A DNA stretch of 64,000 nt from Streptomyces litmocidini (GCF_014649755.1 NZ_BMTQ01000011.1:212439-276438); one strand, 5' to 3'; shown: positions 1 through 8,677, counted from the stretch's first letter. The notes: generated by a model from the sequence alone, not told the origin. Made by a program: numbers and translations.

Positions 1-398
1 ACGAGGACGACGACCTGGAGCTGCTGAGCGCCCTGCTCGCCCGCCCGATACCCGCCCAGCCCCGGATGTACGTGCCGGACAACTCCGCCGACCACGCGCG
101 CCGCGTCCTGCGCCGCGCGGAGAACGCGGACCGGCCGGGCGAGCGTACGGCCCGCCGCCTCCGGCTGGCCTTCGCGCACCACATCACGCAGGCCTTCGGA
201 CGCCACTGCGCGGTGGAGGGCGGCCGGGACGCCGGCTTCACCCTCTACGAGCACCAGTTCCTGCTGCTCGACGGCAGCGAGGTCAGCCTCTGGGAGGTCG
301 AGCACACGGCGACGCCGGACGGCCGGCACATGTGCGAGGTGTACGAGGACGAGCACACGGCCCGCCGTGCGATGGAGTCCCGCTCCCGCGTCCGCTGA
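1..398 (+). CDS. DUF6227-like protein, 5' end outside the window
   Basis: The reading frame is open from base 3 and continues from outside the window, so the Met at base 66 is probably internal. About 131 residues are visible, ending in TGA at 396-398. The visible part has a charged helical N-terminal half (ARRVLRRAENAD) and a C-terminal half with LLLDGSEVSLWEVEH and CEVYEDEHTARRAM. That pattern resembles DUF6227, a Streptomyces family of unknown function; the assignment is from memory of the family. There is no signal peptide or membrane segment in the visible part. The gene converges on the MFS gene and the strong hairpin at 659-696 ends both transcripts. Confidence 0.6.
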   Translation, partial: EDDDLELLSALLARPIPAQPRMYVPDNSADHARRVLRRAENADRPGERTARRLRLAFAHHITQAFGRHCAVEGGRDAGFTLYEHQFLLLDGSEVSLWEVEHTATPDGRHMCEVYEDEHTARRAMESRSRVR

Positions 399-658
399 CG
401 GCCGGCCCGCCGGTGGAGGGCACCGCCCCTGCTCCGTCCCGGTCTCCTCGCGCGCCGACGACGTCTCGGTCCGGGTGCCGACCGCGGACGGCAGGACGTA
501 CGGGACCGTGTGCTCCGTGGACACCGACACGGACACGCTCACGTGCGACGAGGTCCGGACGCCGCTCGACAGTGCCGCGCAGGGCGCCCCGAAGGGGCAG
601 GAGGACGCCGCGCCCCGCATCCCGGCGGAACGGAAGAGCCGCTGATCGAGCGGTGACG
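399..658. other. Intergenic stretch with a doubtful short frame
   Basis: A frame of about 90 codons (367-645, plus strand) overlaps the end of the DUF6227-like gene. Its second half has ordinary Streptomyces codon bias and reads like a small extracellular domain fragment (VRVPTADGRTYGTVCSVD). I see no ribosome binding site before its ATG, and the first 30 codons are simply the shifted frame of the upstream gene. It may be the remnant of a gene that lost its start. I do not call it a gene. Confidence 0.25.
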
Positions 659-696
659 AAGGGCCCCGCCCGGGACGAATCCCGGGCGGGGCCCTT
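659..696. terminator. Bidirectional terminator hairpin
   Basis: A perfect 17-bp inverted repeat (arms 659-675 and 680-696, loop CGAA) lies between convergent genes. The arms begin with AA and end with TT, as in many Streptomyces bidirectional terminators. Confidence 0.85.
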
Positions 697-710
697 CGAC
701 GAACCGTGCC

Positions 711-2240
711 TCAGTGCGTCAGCACCGGTTCCTTCCCGATCTCCGCGGTGACGTCCTCGACGGCGTCGCCGCCCTCCAGGTGCTGCTTCGGCTTCGCCGG
801 CAGCGCGAACATCACCAGGAAGATCGCGGCGAGCACACCGACCGCCCAGCCCAGCGAGTTCTGGAAGGCGTTCGTGAACGCCTCCCCCACCTCGGCCGGG
901 GCCTTGGCGAGCCGCTCGTCGTCGATCTGGCCGAAGAAGACCACCGACACCAGGCCGAGGCCCAGCGCGTTGCCCATCTGCCCGGTCGTGTTGATCAGGC
1001 CCGAGGCCGAGCCGGCGTGCTCCTTCGGCACCTCCGAAAGCACCGCGTCCGTCAGCGGCGCCACGATCAGCCCCATGCCGAGACCCATGACCACCAGCGG
1101 CGGGATCATCTGCCAGGGGTGGATCCCGGTCCCGTACCGTCCGGCCGCGAAGGAGTAGAGCAGGATGCCCGCGATCATCGTCAGCGCGCCCGCCTGGAGC
1201 ACCTTCCGGCCGAAGCGCGGCACCAGCTTCTGCACGGACATGCCGGCGGCCACCGAGACCGAGATCGAGAACGGCACCCCGGTCAGGCCCGCCTTCAGCG
1301 GGGTCCAGCCGAGCCCGATCTGCATGTAGAGCGTCCAGACCAGGAAGAAGATGCCGAGCACGACGCCGAAGGTCAGCTGCACCGCGATGCCGGCCGCGAA
1401 GCTCTTCACCTTGAACAGCGACAGCTCGACGAGCGGCGAACCGTCCTTCTTCGTCTTGTGCTTCTCGTACGCCACGAGCGCCCCGAAGACGAGCAGGCTG
1501 CCGGCCATCATCAGGTGGCCCCACAGCGGCCAGTCCAGCTCACGGCCGCGCGTCAGCGGGTAGACCAGCATCAGCAGCGCGGTCGTCACCAGGAGCACAC
1601 CGACCATGTCGAGCCGGAGCGCCTTCGGCGCCTTCGACTCGACGATGAACTTCCGGCCCAGGAACAGGGCCGCGACGCCGACCGGCAGGTTGATCAGGAA
1701 GATCGGGCGCCACTCCAGGCCCGCGATGTTCCACTGGGTGAGCAGCGCGCCCAGCAGCGGGCCCGAGACCGCGCCGAGGCCGATGATCGCGCCGAACATC
1801 CCGAAGACCTTGCCGCGCTCGTGCGCCGGGAAGGTGACGTGGATGATCGACAGGACCTGCGGCACCATCATCGCGGCCGCCGCGCCCTGGAGCAGGCGGG
1901 AGCCGACCAGCATCTCCTGGTTGGCCGCGAAGCCGCAGAGCGCCGAGGCGAGGGTGAAGCCGGCGGTGCCGAGGAGGAAGAGGCGCTTGCGGCCGTAGAT
2001 GTCCCCGAGCCGCCCACCGGTGATCAGACCGGCGGCGAACGCGAGCGCGTACCCGGCGGTGATCCACTGGATGGCCCCGAACGAGGCCCCCAGGTCCTTC
2101 TCGATGCTGGGGATCGCGATGTTGACGATCGTGGCGTCGACCAGGTCCATGAAGGCGGCGGTCATGACGATGGCGAGGGCGATCCAGCGCCGTCTGTCGC
2201 CTGCCGCGGCCGCTTCGGTGGCGGCGTCGTGTGAACTCAT
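711..2240 (-). CDS. DHA2-family MFS multidrug efflux transporter
   Basis: This is a 509-residue, probably 14-helix proton-coupled exporter of the EmrB/QacA (DHA2) type in the cytoplasmic membrane. Helix 1 carries the family motif VDATIVNIAIP (residues 34-44). The loop after helix 2 has motif A, GGRLGDIYGRKR (75-86). A large C-terminal group of helices and a hydrophilic tail follow, and the length is normal for the family. The substrate cannot be read from the sequence. It is divergent from a WYL-domain regulator 62 bp away, a common arrangement for a pump and its own regulator. No clear Shine-Dalgarno sequence precedes the ATG at 2240, so the start is the least certain part. Confidence 0.9.
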   Translation of the reverse strand: MSSHDAATEAAAAGDRRRWIALAIVMTAAFMDLVDATIVNIAIPSIEKDLGASFGAIQWITAGYALAFAAGLITGGRLGDIYGRKRLFLLGTAGFTLASALCGFAANQEMLVGSRLLQGAAAAMMVPQVLSIIHVTFPAHERGKVFGMFGAIIGLGAVSGPLLGALLTQWNIAGLEWRPIFLINLPVGVAALFLGRKFIVESKAPKALRLDMVGVLLVTTALLMLVYPLTRGRELDWPLWGHLMMAGSLLVFGALVAYEKHKTKKDGSPLVELSLFKVKSFAAGIAVQLTFGVVLGIFFLVWTLYMQIGLGWTPLKAGLTGVPFSISVSVAAGMSVQKLVPRFGRKVLQAGALTMIAGILLYSFAAGRYGTGIHPWQMIPPLVVMGLGMGLIVAPLTDAVLSEVPKEHAGSASGLINTTGQMGNALGLGLVSVVFFGQIDDERLAKAPAEVGEAFTNAFQNSLGWAVGVLAAIFLVMFALPAKPKQHLEGGDAVEDVTAEIGKEPVLTH

Positions 2241-2255
2241 GTGAAGAAGATAGAA

Positions 2256-2275
2256 GTCATGTAGGTCAGGTCATG
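2256..2275. promoter_or_regulatory. Candidate operator between MFS pump and WYL regulator
   Basis: GTCATG occurs twice as a direct repeat (2256-2261 and 2270-2275) around TAGGTCAG in the 62-bp divergent intergenic region. It is a plausible binding site for the adjacent regulator; no promoter hexamers are obvious. Confidence 0.35.
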
Positions 2276-2302
2276 GCCTAGATGGCGCGCATCCTGGAAG
2301 AC

Positions 2303-3262
2303 ATGACGGACACTCCGGCACGACTCCTGAATCTGCTCTCGCTCCTCCAGACGCCGCGCGAGTGGCCCGGAAGCGAGCTCGCCGAACGGCTCTCGGTCTC
2401 CCCGCGCACCATCCGCCGGGACATCGACCGGCTCCGCGACCTCGGCTACCCCGTCGAGGCGACCATGGGCGCCGTCGGCGGCTACCGCCTCGTCGCCGGT
2501 ACGGCCATGCCGCCGCTGCTCCTCGACGACGAGGAGGCCGTCGCGATCGCCGTCGGCCTGCGGGCCGGGGCCGGGCACGCCATCGAGGGCGTCGAGGAGG
2601 CGTCCGTACGGGCCCTGGCGAAGCTGGAACAGGTGCTGCCGGGGCGGCTCCGGCACCGGGTCTCCGTCCTCCAGAACGCGACGATGCCGCTGGTCCGGGG
2701 GGACGGCGCCACCGTCGCCCCCGCCACCCTGACCACGCTCGCGAGCGCGGTCACGGGACACGAGCGGCTTCGGTTCGGCTACCGGGCGGGGGACGGCGCG
2801 GAGACGAAACGGCTCGTGGAACCGTACCGACTGGTGTCGACCGGACGGCGCTGGTACCTCGTCGCGTACGACCTGGGGCGCGAGGACTGGCGGACCTTCC
2901 GGGTGGACCGGGTGAGCGAACCGCTCGCGACGGGCGCGCGGTTCACTCCGCGCGAACTGCCCTCGGGCGACGCCGCGACCTATATGGCCCGCTCCATGGC
3001 GCGGGCCCAGGGCGAGGTCGACCTCGACGTGACGTTCGCCGCGCCGGCCGAGTTCGTCGTGGCGCGCCTCCCGTCCCACCTCGTGCCGGTGGCCACGGGG
3101 CCGGACCGCTGCCGGTTGCGGGCCCGGGTCGCGGACTCGGTGGAATGGCTGGCGCTGCGGCTCGCGCTGATGGACGTGGACTTCACGGTCCACGGGCCGG
3201 GGTCGCTGATCGCGTACATGCGGGAGTTGTCGACGAGGCTCGCCGCGGCGACGGTCGGATGA
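2303..3262 (+). CDS. HTH/WYL-domain transcriptional regulator
   Basis: A DeoR/HTH_11-type winged helix occupies residues 5-63 (SELAERLSVSPRTIRRDIDR is the recognition region), followed by a WYL domain around residues 140-200 (GRRWYLVAYD) and a C-terminal WCX-like region. WYL regulators bind nucleotides or other ligands and often control neighbouring genes. The frame is open from an ATG at 2282, but the ATG at 2303 (MTDTPARLLNLL) matches the usual N-terminus of the family, so I start there (319 residues). The gene is divergent from the MFS exporter and probably regulates it. Confidence 0.85.
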   Translation: MTDTPARLLNLLSLLQTPREWPGSELAERLSVSPRTIRRDIDRLRDLGYPVEATMGAVGGYRLVAGTAMPPLLLDDEEAVAIAVGLRAGAGHAIEGVEEASVRALAKLEQVLPGRLRHRVSVLQNATMPLVRGDGATVAPATLTTLASAVTGHERLRFGYRAGDGAETKRLVEPYRLVSTGRRWYLVAYDLGREDWRTFRVDRVSEPLATGARFTPRELPSGDAATYMARSMARAQGEVDLDVTFAAPAEFVVARLPSHLVPVATGPDRCRLRARVADSVEWLALRLALMDVDFTVHGPGSLIAYMRELSTRLAAATVG

Positions 3263-3524
3263 ACCGAGCGCCGGGCCGGCGCCCCCGCCGTCACGGGCGG
3301 TCCCCTGCCGGGACGGCACCCGCCCCGCACCTCCGCCGTGGGCGCCCGCCGGCCGGGGCGGCGCCCGTCCCGGCGGGACGGACGCCCACACGGGGGCGGG
3401 CGGGAGCGCCGCCCAGCCGGGCGCGGGCGGGAGCGCCCCCCGTCAGGCGCGCGGGCCCCGCACGGGCGCGGGCCCGCACGGGCTCGGGCCCCGCGTCGGT
3501 GCGGTTTCCGCTCGGCCGGCCGCT
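3263..3524. other. GC-rich spacer between convergent genes
   Basis: About 260 bp of G/C-rich low-complexity sequence (GGCGGGAGCGCC and CGGGCGCGGGC variants) separates the WYL gene from the end of hrdD. Several short overlapping inverted repeats could terminate transcription, but none stands out. I see no gene. Confidence 0.6.
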
Positions 3525-4526
3525 CTAGGCCACCGCGTCGAAGCCCGTGTCGCGCGCCATCTTCTTCAGTTCCAGCAGCGCGTGCTTCTCGATCTGGCGG
3601 ATGCGCTCGCGCGTCAGCCCGTGCTCCTTGCCGACCTCCGTCAGCGTCCGCTCGCGGCCGTCCTCGATGCCGTACCGCATGCGGATGATCGACGCCGTCC
3701 GGTGGTCGAGCTTGTCGATGAGGTCGTCGAGCTCCTCGCTGCGGAGCAGGGTGAGGACCGACTGCTCGGGCGAGATCGCCGACGTGTCCTCCAGCAGGTC
3801 GCCGAACTGGGTCTCGCCCTCGTCGTCCACCGACATGTTCAGCGAGACGGGGTCGCGCGCCCAGTCCAGGACGTCGGTGACGCGCGCGGGCGTCGAGCCG
3901 AGTTCGGCGGCGATCTCGGCGGGCTCGGGCTCCCGTCCGTTCTCGCGGTTGAACTCGCGCTGCACCCGGCGGATCCGGCCCAGTTCCTCCACCAGGTGGA
4001 CGGGGAGCCGGATGGTCCGGGACTGGTCGGCGATGGACCGGGTGATGGCCTGGCGGATCCACCACGTGGCGTACGTGGAGAATTTGAAGCCCTTCGCGTA
4101 GTCGAACTTCTCGACCGCGCGGACCAGGCCCGCGTTCCCCTCCTGGATCAGGTCGAGCAGCGGCAGCCCGCTGCGCGGGTAGCGCCGGGCGACGGCCACC
4201 ACGAGCCGCAGGTTGGACTTGATGAAGAGGTCCTTGGCCCGCTCGCCCTCGGCGACCAGCGCTTCGAGCTCCTCGCGGGTCGCCCCGCCGGCCTCGCTCT
4301 CCACTTCTCCGTCGAGGATCTCCTGGGCGTAGACGCCCGCCTCGATCGTCTGGGAGAGCTCGACCTCCTTGGCGGCGTCGAGCAGGGGCGTGCGCGCGAT
4401 CTCGTCGAGGTACATGCCGACCAGGTCGCGGTCGGCGATCTCCCCGCCCACGGCGCGAACGCTGCTTGCCCGTGCGGCCCCGCTCTGGGCGGAGGTCTGA
4501 CGACGGGCGACGGCACGGGTTGCCAT
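3525..4526 (-). CDS. hrdD: RNA polymerase principal-like sigma factor HrdD
   Basis: This 333-residue group 2 sigma-70 factor closely matches Streptomyces HrdD in length and N-terminus (MATRAVARRQ, then GEIADRDLVGMYLDEIARTP). Region 1.2 lies near residues 33-62. Region 2 is around 95-180 and includes the core-binding and -10-melting segments (GLPLLDLIQEGN, KFSTYATWWIRQAI). Region 3 is around 185-260, and the region 4.2 helix-turn-helix ends the protein (LTRERIRQIEKHALLELKK). HrdD is a non-essential paralogue of HrdB with overlapping promoter recognition. The ATG at 4526 is preceded by GGGAGC. The upstream SigR promoter places the gene in the thiol-oxidative stress response, as reported for S. 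coelicolor hrdD. Confidence 0.88.
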   Translation of the reverse strand: MATRAVARRQTSAQSGAARASSVRAVGGEIADRDLVGMYLDEIARTPLLDAAKEVELSQTIEAGVYAQEILDGEVESEAGGATREELEALVAEGERAKDLFIKSNLRLVVAVARRYPRSGLPLLDLIQEGNAGLVRAVEKFDYAKGFKFSTYATWWIRQAITRSIADQSRTIRLPVHLVEELGRIRRVQREFNRENGREPEPAEIAAELGSTPARVTDVLDWARDPVSLNMSVDDEGETQFGDLLEDTSAISPEQSVLTLLRSEELDDLIDKLDHRTASIIRMRYGIEDGRERTLTEVGKEHGLTRERIRQIEKHALLELKKMARDTGFDAVA

Positions 4527-4586
4527 GCGTGCTCCCTTGCTGAGTAGGTCGCGACACCCTTACGGGTGCCCTGCATCCGACGGAAA

Positions 4587-4614
4587 CAACGACTGGAATC
4601 AGGACAGAATTCCC
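4587..4614 (-). promoter_or_regulatory. SigR-type promoter of hrdD
   Basis: On the minus strand, GGGAAT (4614-4609) is separated by exactly 18 bp from GTTG (4590-4587). This matches the SigR consensus GGAAT-N18-GTT. It lies about 60 bp upstream of the hrdD start. S. coelicolor hrdD is a known SigR target. Confidence 0.75.
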
Positions 4615-4793
4615 ACCCGTCGCATGGATTTTCGCGATCATGCAGTATCCTGCGCCGCCGCCACCCCCGCGGGCACGCCGCGGGCACCCACGGAGGCGCA
4701 GGTCAGACCGGGCACGGAGGGCGGAACGGCGCCCCTCGCGGGATCCCCGACCGCGCCGTCGGCGAGACCGCGATCACATGCGGCGCCATCCCT

Positions 4794-5636
4794 TCAGACG
4801 CCGCGGCCCGATCCGCGGTTGCCTCCGCCGGACGGACCCGCGGCGGGTCGGCCGAACTGGACGGACCGCTTGGCGAGTCCCATCCAGAAGCCGTCGATCA
4901 CCGAGCGCTCCGCGTCGAGGTCGCCGGCCGCGTCCGCCGCGCCCATGGTGACGAAGAGCGGGGCGAAGTGCTCCGTACGGGGGTGGGCGAGGCGGCCGGC
5001 GGGCGACTTGTGCGCGAAGTCCAGGAGGGAGTCGACGTCGTGCGCGGCGAGCGCCTCGCTGCCCCAGGCGTCGAACTCGGCGGACCAGCCGGGGACGCCG
5101 GGGCCGGTGTGCCGGAGGGCGGCGAGGTTGTGGGTGAAGAAGCCGCTGCCGACGATCAGGACGCCCTCGTCGCGCAGCGGGGCGAGCTTGCGCCCGATGT
5201 CCATGAGCCGGCGCGGGTCGAGGGTGGGCATGGAGATCTGGAGGACGGGGACGTCGGCACCGGGGAACATCTCGACGAGCGGCACGTACGCGCCGTGGTC
5301 GAGGCCCCGGTCGGGGATGTCCTGCACGGGGGTGCCGGGCGCGCGGAGCAGCTTGCGGACGGCCTCGGCGAGCCGGGGGGCGCCGGGGGCGGCGTACTGG
5401 ACGCGGTAGTAGTGCTCGGGGAAACCCCAGAAGTCGTACACGAGGGGGACGGTCTCGGTGGCGCCGAGCGCGAGCGGGGCCTCTTCCCAGTGGGCGGAGA
5501 CCATGAGGATCGCCTCGGGGCGCGGCAGGCCGGCGGACCAGGCGGCGAGTTCGCCGGGCCAGACGGGGTCGTCGGCGAGCGGCGGGGCGCCGTGGGACAG
5601 GTAGAGGGCGGGCATCCGTGCCGACGTGGCGTCCAT
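4794..5636 (-). CDS. LigB/DODA-type extradiol ring-cleavage dioxygenase
   Basis: A 280-residue class III extradiol dioxygenase of the plant DOPA-dioxygenase/YgiD type. It carries the expected metal-ligand and active-site His motifs: LSHGAPPL near the N-terminus, SAHWEE around residue 50, GLDHGAYVPL around 115, and EHFAPLF in the C-terminal part. Such enzymes open catechol-type rings; YgiD-type members act on DOPA or related catechols and use zinc or iron. The natural substrate here is unknown. The frame has an earlier ATG at 5648, but GGAGG sits 5 nt before the ATG at 5636, and the 5648 ATG is part of an inverted repeat, so I start at 5636. The gene is divergent from a MarR gene that probably controls it. 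Confidence 0.87.
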   Translation of the reverse strand: MDATSARMPALYLSHGAPPLADDPVWPGELAAWSAGLPRPEAILMVSAHWEEAPLALGATETVPLVYDFWGFPEHYYRVQYAAPGAPRLAEAVRKLLRAPGTPVQDIPDRGLDHGAYVPLVEMFPGADVPVLQISMPTLDPRRLMDIGRKLAPLRDEGVLIVGSGFFTHNLAALRHTGPGVPGWSAEFDAWGSEALAAHDVDSLLDFAHKSPAGRLAHPRTEHFAPLFVTMGAADAAGDLDAERSVIDGFWMGLAKRSVQFGRPAAGPSGGGNRGSGRGV

Positions 5637-5645
5637 GACGGCCTC

Positions 5646-5708
5646 CATTCTTGAAACTTAAAGCTTCTGGTTGCAGCGTAAACCTACATAGTTCAACTTT
5701 CAAGAATG
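5646..5708. promoter_or_regulatory. Inverted-repeat operator between DODA and MarR genes
   Basis: CATTCTTGAAA (5646-5656) and TTTCAAGAATG (5698-5708) are perfect mirror arms. The similarity continues inward (CTTGAAACTTAAAG against CTTGAAAGTTGAAC when the right arm is reverse-complemented). Two half-sites 52 bp apart in an AT-rich divergent promoter region suit a dimeric MarR repressor acting on both genes. Confidence 0.65.
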
Positions 5709-5735
5709 AGTCGTACGATGGGGAACATGGGAGAC

Positions 5736-6224
5736 ATGACCGAGCCCCGCTGGCTGACCGACGAGGAACAGCGCGTCTGGCGCGCCTACCTGCATGCCAC
5801 CACGCTCCTGGAGGACCACCTCGACCGCCAGTTGCAGCGCGACGCGGGGATGCCGCACGTCTACTACGGGCTCCTCGTCCAGCTCTCCCAGGCCCCGCGC
5901 CGCCGGCTGCGGATGACCGAGCTGGCCCGGAGCGCCAAGATCACCCGCTCCCGCCTCTCCCACGCGATCGCCCGCCTGGAGAAGAACGGCTGGGTACGGC
6001 GCGAGGACTGCCCCTCCGACAAGCGCGGGCAGTTCGCCCAGCTGACGGACGAGGGCGTGGAGGTCCTCCGGCGGAACGCGCCCGGCCATGTGGCGGCCGT
6101 CCGCCAGGCCATGTTCGACCGGCTCTCCCCCGAGCAGGTGGAGCAGCTCGGGGCGATCATGCGCGTCCTGGCCGAGGGCCTGGAACCGGCGGACGCGGGC
6201 GCGGACCTGCCCTGGCTCCGCTGA
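5736..6224 (+). CDS. MarR-family transcriptional regulator
   Basis: A 162-residue winged-helix regulator. The segment LRMTELARSAKITRSRLSHAI forms the DNA-recognition helices, and the wing region follows (VRREDCPSDKRGQFAQLTDEG). Terminal helices for dimerisation flank it. Upstream in-frame ATGs at 5706, 5718 and 5727 exist. The first belongs to the inverted repeat, and GGGGAA at about -14 together with the usual family N-terminus (MTEPRWLTDEEQRVW) favours 5736. MarR proteins commonly repress a divergent catabolic or detoxification gene and release DNA on binding phenolic ligands, which would suit a ring-cleaving neighbour. Confidence 0.85.
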   Translation: MTEPRWLTDEEQRVWRAYLHATTLLEDHLDRQLQRDAGMPHVYYGLLVQLSQAPRRRLRMTELARSAKITRSRLSHAIARLEKNGWVRREDCPSDKRGQFAQLTDEGVEVLRRNAPGHVAAVRQAMFDRLSPEQVEQLGAIMRVLAEGLEPADAGADLPWLR

Positions 6225-6240
6225 GCCACCCCGCCGGAAA

Positions 6241-6286
6241 CGGGTCCGCCCCGGCTCCGCCGCGAAGCGGAGCCGGGGCGGACCCG
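6241..6286. terminator. Terminator hairpin after MarR gene
   Basis: A perfect 20-bp inverted repeat (6241-6260 and 6267-6286) with loop CGCGAA lies 16 bp after the MarR stop and faces the convergent MFS gene, so it can serve both. Confidence 0.85.
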
Positions 6287-6348
6287 TACCGGAAGGCGCC
6301 GAGGCCCGTACCGGAGGGCGCGGAGGCCCGTACCGGAGGGCGCGGAGG
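6283..6348. repeat. Three tandem 22-bp repeats
   Basis: The unit CCCGTACCGGAGGGCGCGGAGG occurs three times (6283-6304, 6305-6326, 6327-6348). The first copy has two changes. It is noncoding, between the hairpin and the end of the MFS gene. Confidence 0.8.
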
Positions 6349-6360
6349 CCGGGAAGGCCG

Positions 6361-7896
6361 TCAGTGCGCGATGACCGGCACCTTCACCTCGTCGGCCAGG
6401 TCCGCGCCCTCGCCGGACCGGACGACCGGGCCGCTGCCCGGCTTGCCGGTGTTGATGAACACGAAGGCGATCGTGGCCGAGACGGCCAGGATGCCGACCG
6501 CCCACCAGATGGCCGCCGCGTACCCCTCGACCATGCTCTGGAGGTGGAGCAGCTTCTGCGCGGCCGGAGTGGTCGCGCCGGCGGCGTGGTCGGTCAGGTA
6601 GGCGGTGGTCGCCGAGGCGGCGATCGTGTTCAGCAGGGCCGTGCCGATGGCGCCGCCGACCTGCTGCGAGGTGTTGACCATCGCGGAGGCCACGCCGGCG
6701 TCCCGCGGGTCCACGCCGATCGTCGCGAGCGACATGGCCGGCATGAACGCCGTGCCCATGCCCAGGCCGAGGAGGAGCTGCGCGGGCAGGATCAGCCCGG
6801 CGTACGAGGTGCCGACCTCCAGCTGGGTGAGGAGCAGCATGCCGACGCCGGCGGTCAGGAAGCCCGGGGCCATCAGGAACCGCGGCGGGACGCGGGTCAT
6901 CAGGCGCGTGCCGATCTGGGTCGAGCCCGTGATCATGCCCACGATCATCGGCAGGAACGCGAAGCCCGTCTTGACCGGCGTGTACCCCTTCACGACCTGG
7001 AGGTAGTACGTCAGGAAGAGGAACAGGCCGAACATCGCGATGACGGCGAGGCCCAGCGAGAGGTAGACGCCGCCGCGGTTGCGGTTGGTCACGACGCGCA
7101 GCGGCAGCAGCGGGGACTTCACCCGCGACTCGGTGAGCGCGAAGGCGAGGAGCAGCACGCCGGAGGCGACGAAGAGGCCGATCGTGCCGGCGTCGCTCCA
7201 GCCCGCGGACTCGGCGCGCGTGAAGCCGTACACGAGCGAGACGAGGCCGAGGGTGGAGAGGATCACGCCGGGGATGTCGAGCGGCGAGCGGTTGCGGCCG
7301 CCCGCGGGCTCACGGACGACGAGGTACGCGCCGACGGCGGCGACCACGGCGAACGGGATGTTGACGAAGAAGGTCCAGCGCCAGTTCAGGTACTCGGTGA
7401 GGAAGCCGCCGAGGATCAGGCCCACGGCGCCGCCGCCACCGGCGATCGCGCCGTAGATGCCGAAGGCCTTCGCGCGCTCCTTGGCGTCGGTGAAGGTCAC
7501 GGCGAGCAGCGAGAGCGCGGCGGGCGCGAGGAGCGCGCCGAAGGCGCCCTGGAGCGCGCGGGCACCGAGCATCATCGCCTCGCCGGTCGCGGCCCCGCCC
7601 AGGGCGGAGGCGGCGGCGAAGCCGATCAGGCCGGTGACGAAGGTCCGCTTGCGGCCCCACAGGTCGGCTATGCGGCCTCCGAAGAGGAGCAGGCCGCCGA
7701 AGGCGAGGGCGTAGGCGGTGATGACCCACTGCCGGTTGCCGTCCGAGATCCCCAGGTCCTGCTGGGCGGAGGGCAGGGCGATGTTCACGATCGTCGCGTC
7801 GAGCACGACCATCAGCTGGGCGAGGGCGATGAAGATCAGGGCTTTCCAGCGGCCGGGGTCGGCCTGGACCGCGGTCGTCTCGGGGATTTTCGGCAT
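6361..7896 (-). CDS. DHA2-family MFS multidrug efflux transporter, TetR-linked
   Basis: A 511-residue 14-helix exporter of the EmrB/QacA type, distinct from the pump at 711-2240. Helix 1 contains LDATIVNIALP, and motif A is GGRIADLWGRKR after helix 2. The frame is open from a GTG at 7908, but GAGGTGG lies 8 nt before the ATG at 7896 (MPKIPETTAV), so I start there. It is 82 bp downstream of a TetR gene on the same strand and probably shares its promoter, with two matching operators upstream. That makes it the likely target of that regulator. The substrate is unknown. Confidence 0.9.
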   Translation of the reverse strand: MPKIPETTAVQADPGRWKALIFIALAQLMVVLDATIVNIALPSAQQDLGISDGNRQWVITAYALAFGGLLLFGGRIADLWGRKRTFVTGLIGFAAASALGGAATGEAMMLGARALQGAFGALLAPAALSLLAVTFTDAKERAKAFGIYGAIAGGGGAVGLILGGFLTEYLNWRWTFFVNIPFAVVAAVGAYLVVREPAGGRNRSPLDIPGVILSTLGLVSLVYGFTRAESAGWSDAGTIGLFVASGVLLLAFALTESRVKSPLLPLRVVTNRNRGGVYLSLGLAVIAMFGLFLFLTYYLQVVKGYTPVKTGFAFLPMIVGMITGSTQIGTRLMTRVPPRFLMAPGFLTAGVGMLLLTQLEVGTSYAGLILPAQLLLGLGMGTAFMPAMSLATIGVDPRDAGVASAMVNTSQQVGGAIGTALLNTIAASATTAYLTDHAAGATTPAAQKLLHLQSMVEGYAAAIWWAVGILAVSATIAFVFINTGKPGSGPVVRSGEGADLADEVKVPVIAH

Positions 7897-7978
7897 GGGG
7901 GTAGCCACCTCTTGGCGCGTACTGGTGAAAAAAGGGCGTGAGGAAGTGCGGGTTACGTAAGGCGGGGGTCGGGTCGGG

Positions 7979-8641
7979 TCACGAGGAACAGGATTCGCGC
8001 CTCAGGTCCTCCAGGGTCGCGGCCTTCCCGGGCAGCTCGGAGCGCGCGGGCAGCTCCAGGCCGTCGAGGAAGATCTGCAGGTGGCGGTGGACGAACTGGT
8101 CGAAGGAGCCGCAGCCCGCGCCGGGCAGCGGACGGGTCAGCTGGGAGAGCGCCACCATCAGGTCTCCGAGACCCACGTCGGTGCGCATCCGGCCGGCGCG
8201 CTGCGCCCGCTCGATGAGGCCCTGGACGACCTCTCCCAGGCGGTCGCGCCCGGCGATCAGGTCGGGGTGGTCCTTGTCGAAGGTGCCCTCGAGCATCGGG
8301 CACAGGGCCCCGACGCGCTCGTCGGCGGCGCCGTGGACGAAGCGGCGGAGGGCGGCGAAGGTGTCGTCCTCCTCCTCGGCGGCCCTCTCGGCGACCTCGA
8401 TGACGCGGCCCATGAGCGAGAGGACGACCTCGTGGACGAGGTCGGCGCGCTCGGGAAAGTTCCGGTAGAGCGTGGCGTTCCCGACTCCGGCCCGGCGCGC
8501 GACCTCGTCGTACGGCACCTGGGAGCCGAACTCGACGAACATCTCGCGGGCCGCCGTCACGAGCCGCTCGCGGTTGCGCAGGGCGTCCGCCCGCGGGCGC
8601 GGTACGCGGCGGGCGGGCGCGGTGTCGGGGGTGCTGGTCAC
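7979..8641 (-). CDS. TetR-family regulator of the adjacent MFS pump
   Basis: A 220-residue TetR protein. The N-terminal HTH spans about residues 22-70 (VPYDEVARRAGVGNATLYRNF is the core), and a helical C-terminal ligand and dimer domain follows. The GTG start at 8641 has a strong AGGAGG 7 nt upstream. The MFS exporter gene follows 82 bp downstream in the same direction, and paired operators lie 37-90 bp upstream of the start. This is the classic layout of an autoregulated repressor with its efflux pump. The ligand is unknown. Confidence 0.88.
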   Translation of the reverse strand: MTSTPDTAPARRVPRPRADALRNRERLVTAAREMFVEFGSQVPYDEVARRAGVGNATLYRNFPERADLVHEVVLSLMGRVIEVAERAAEEEDDTFAALRRFVHGAADERVGALCPMLEGTFDKDHPDLIAGRDRLGEVVQGLIERAQRAGRMRTDVGLGDLMVALSQLTRPLPGAGCGSFDQFVHRHLQIFLDGLELPARSELPGKAATLEDLRRESCSS

Positions 8642-8677
8642 GCCACGACCTCCTCACAGTCATCCAGGGGAACATCC

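Noticed and set aside
714..2234. Plus-strand frame opposite the first MFS gene
   Set aside because: Its composition (Arg/His/Asp/Gln-rich) and lack of any motif mark it as a shadow of the transporter gene.
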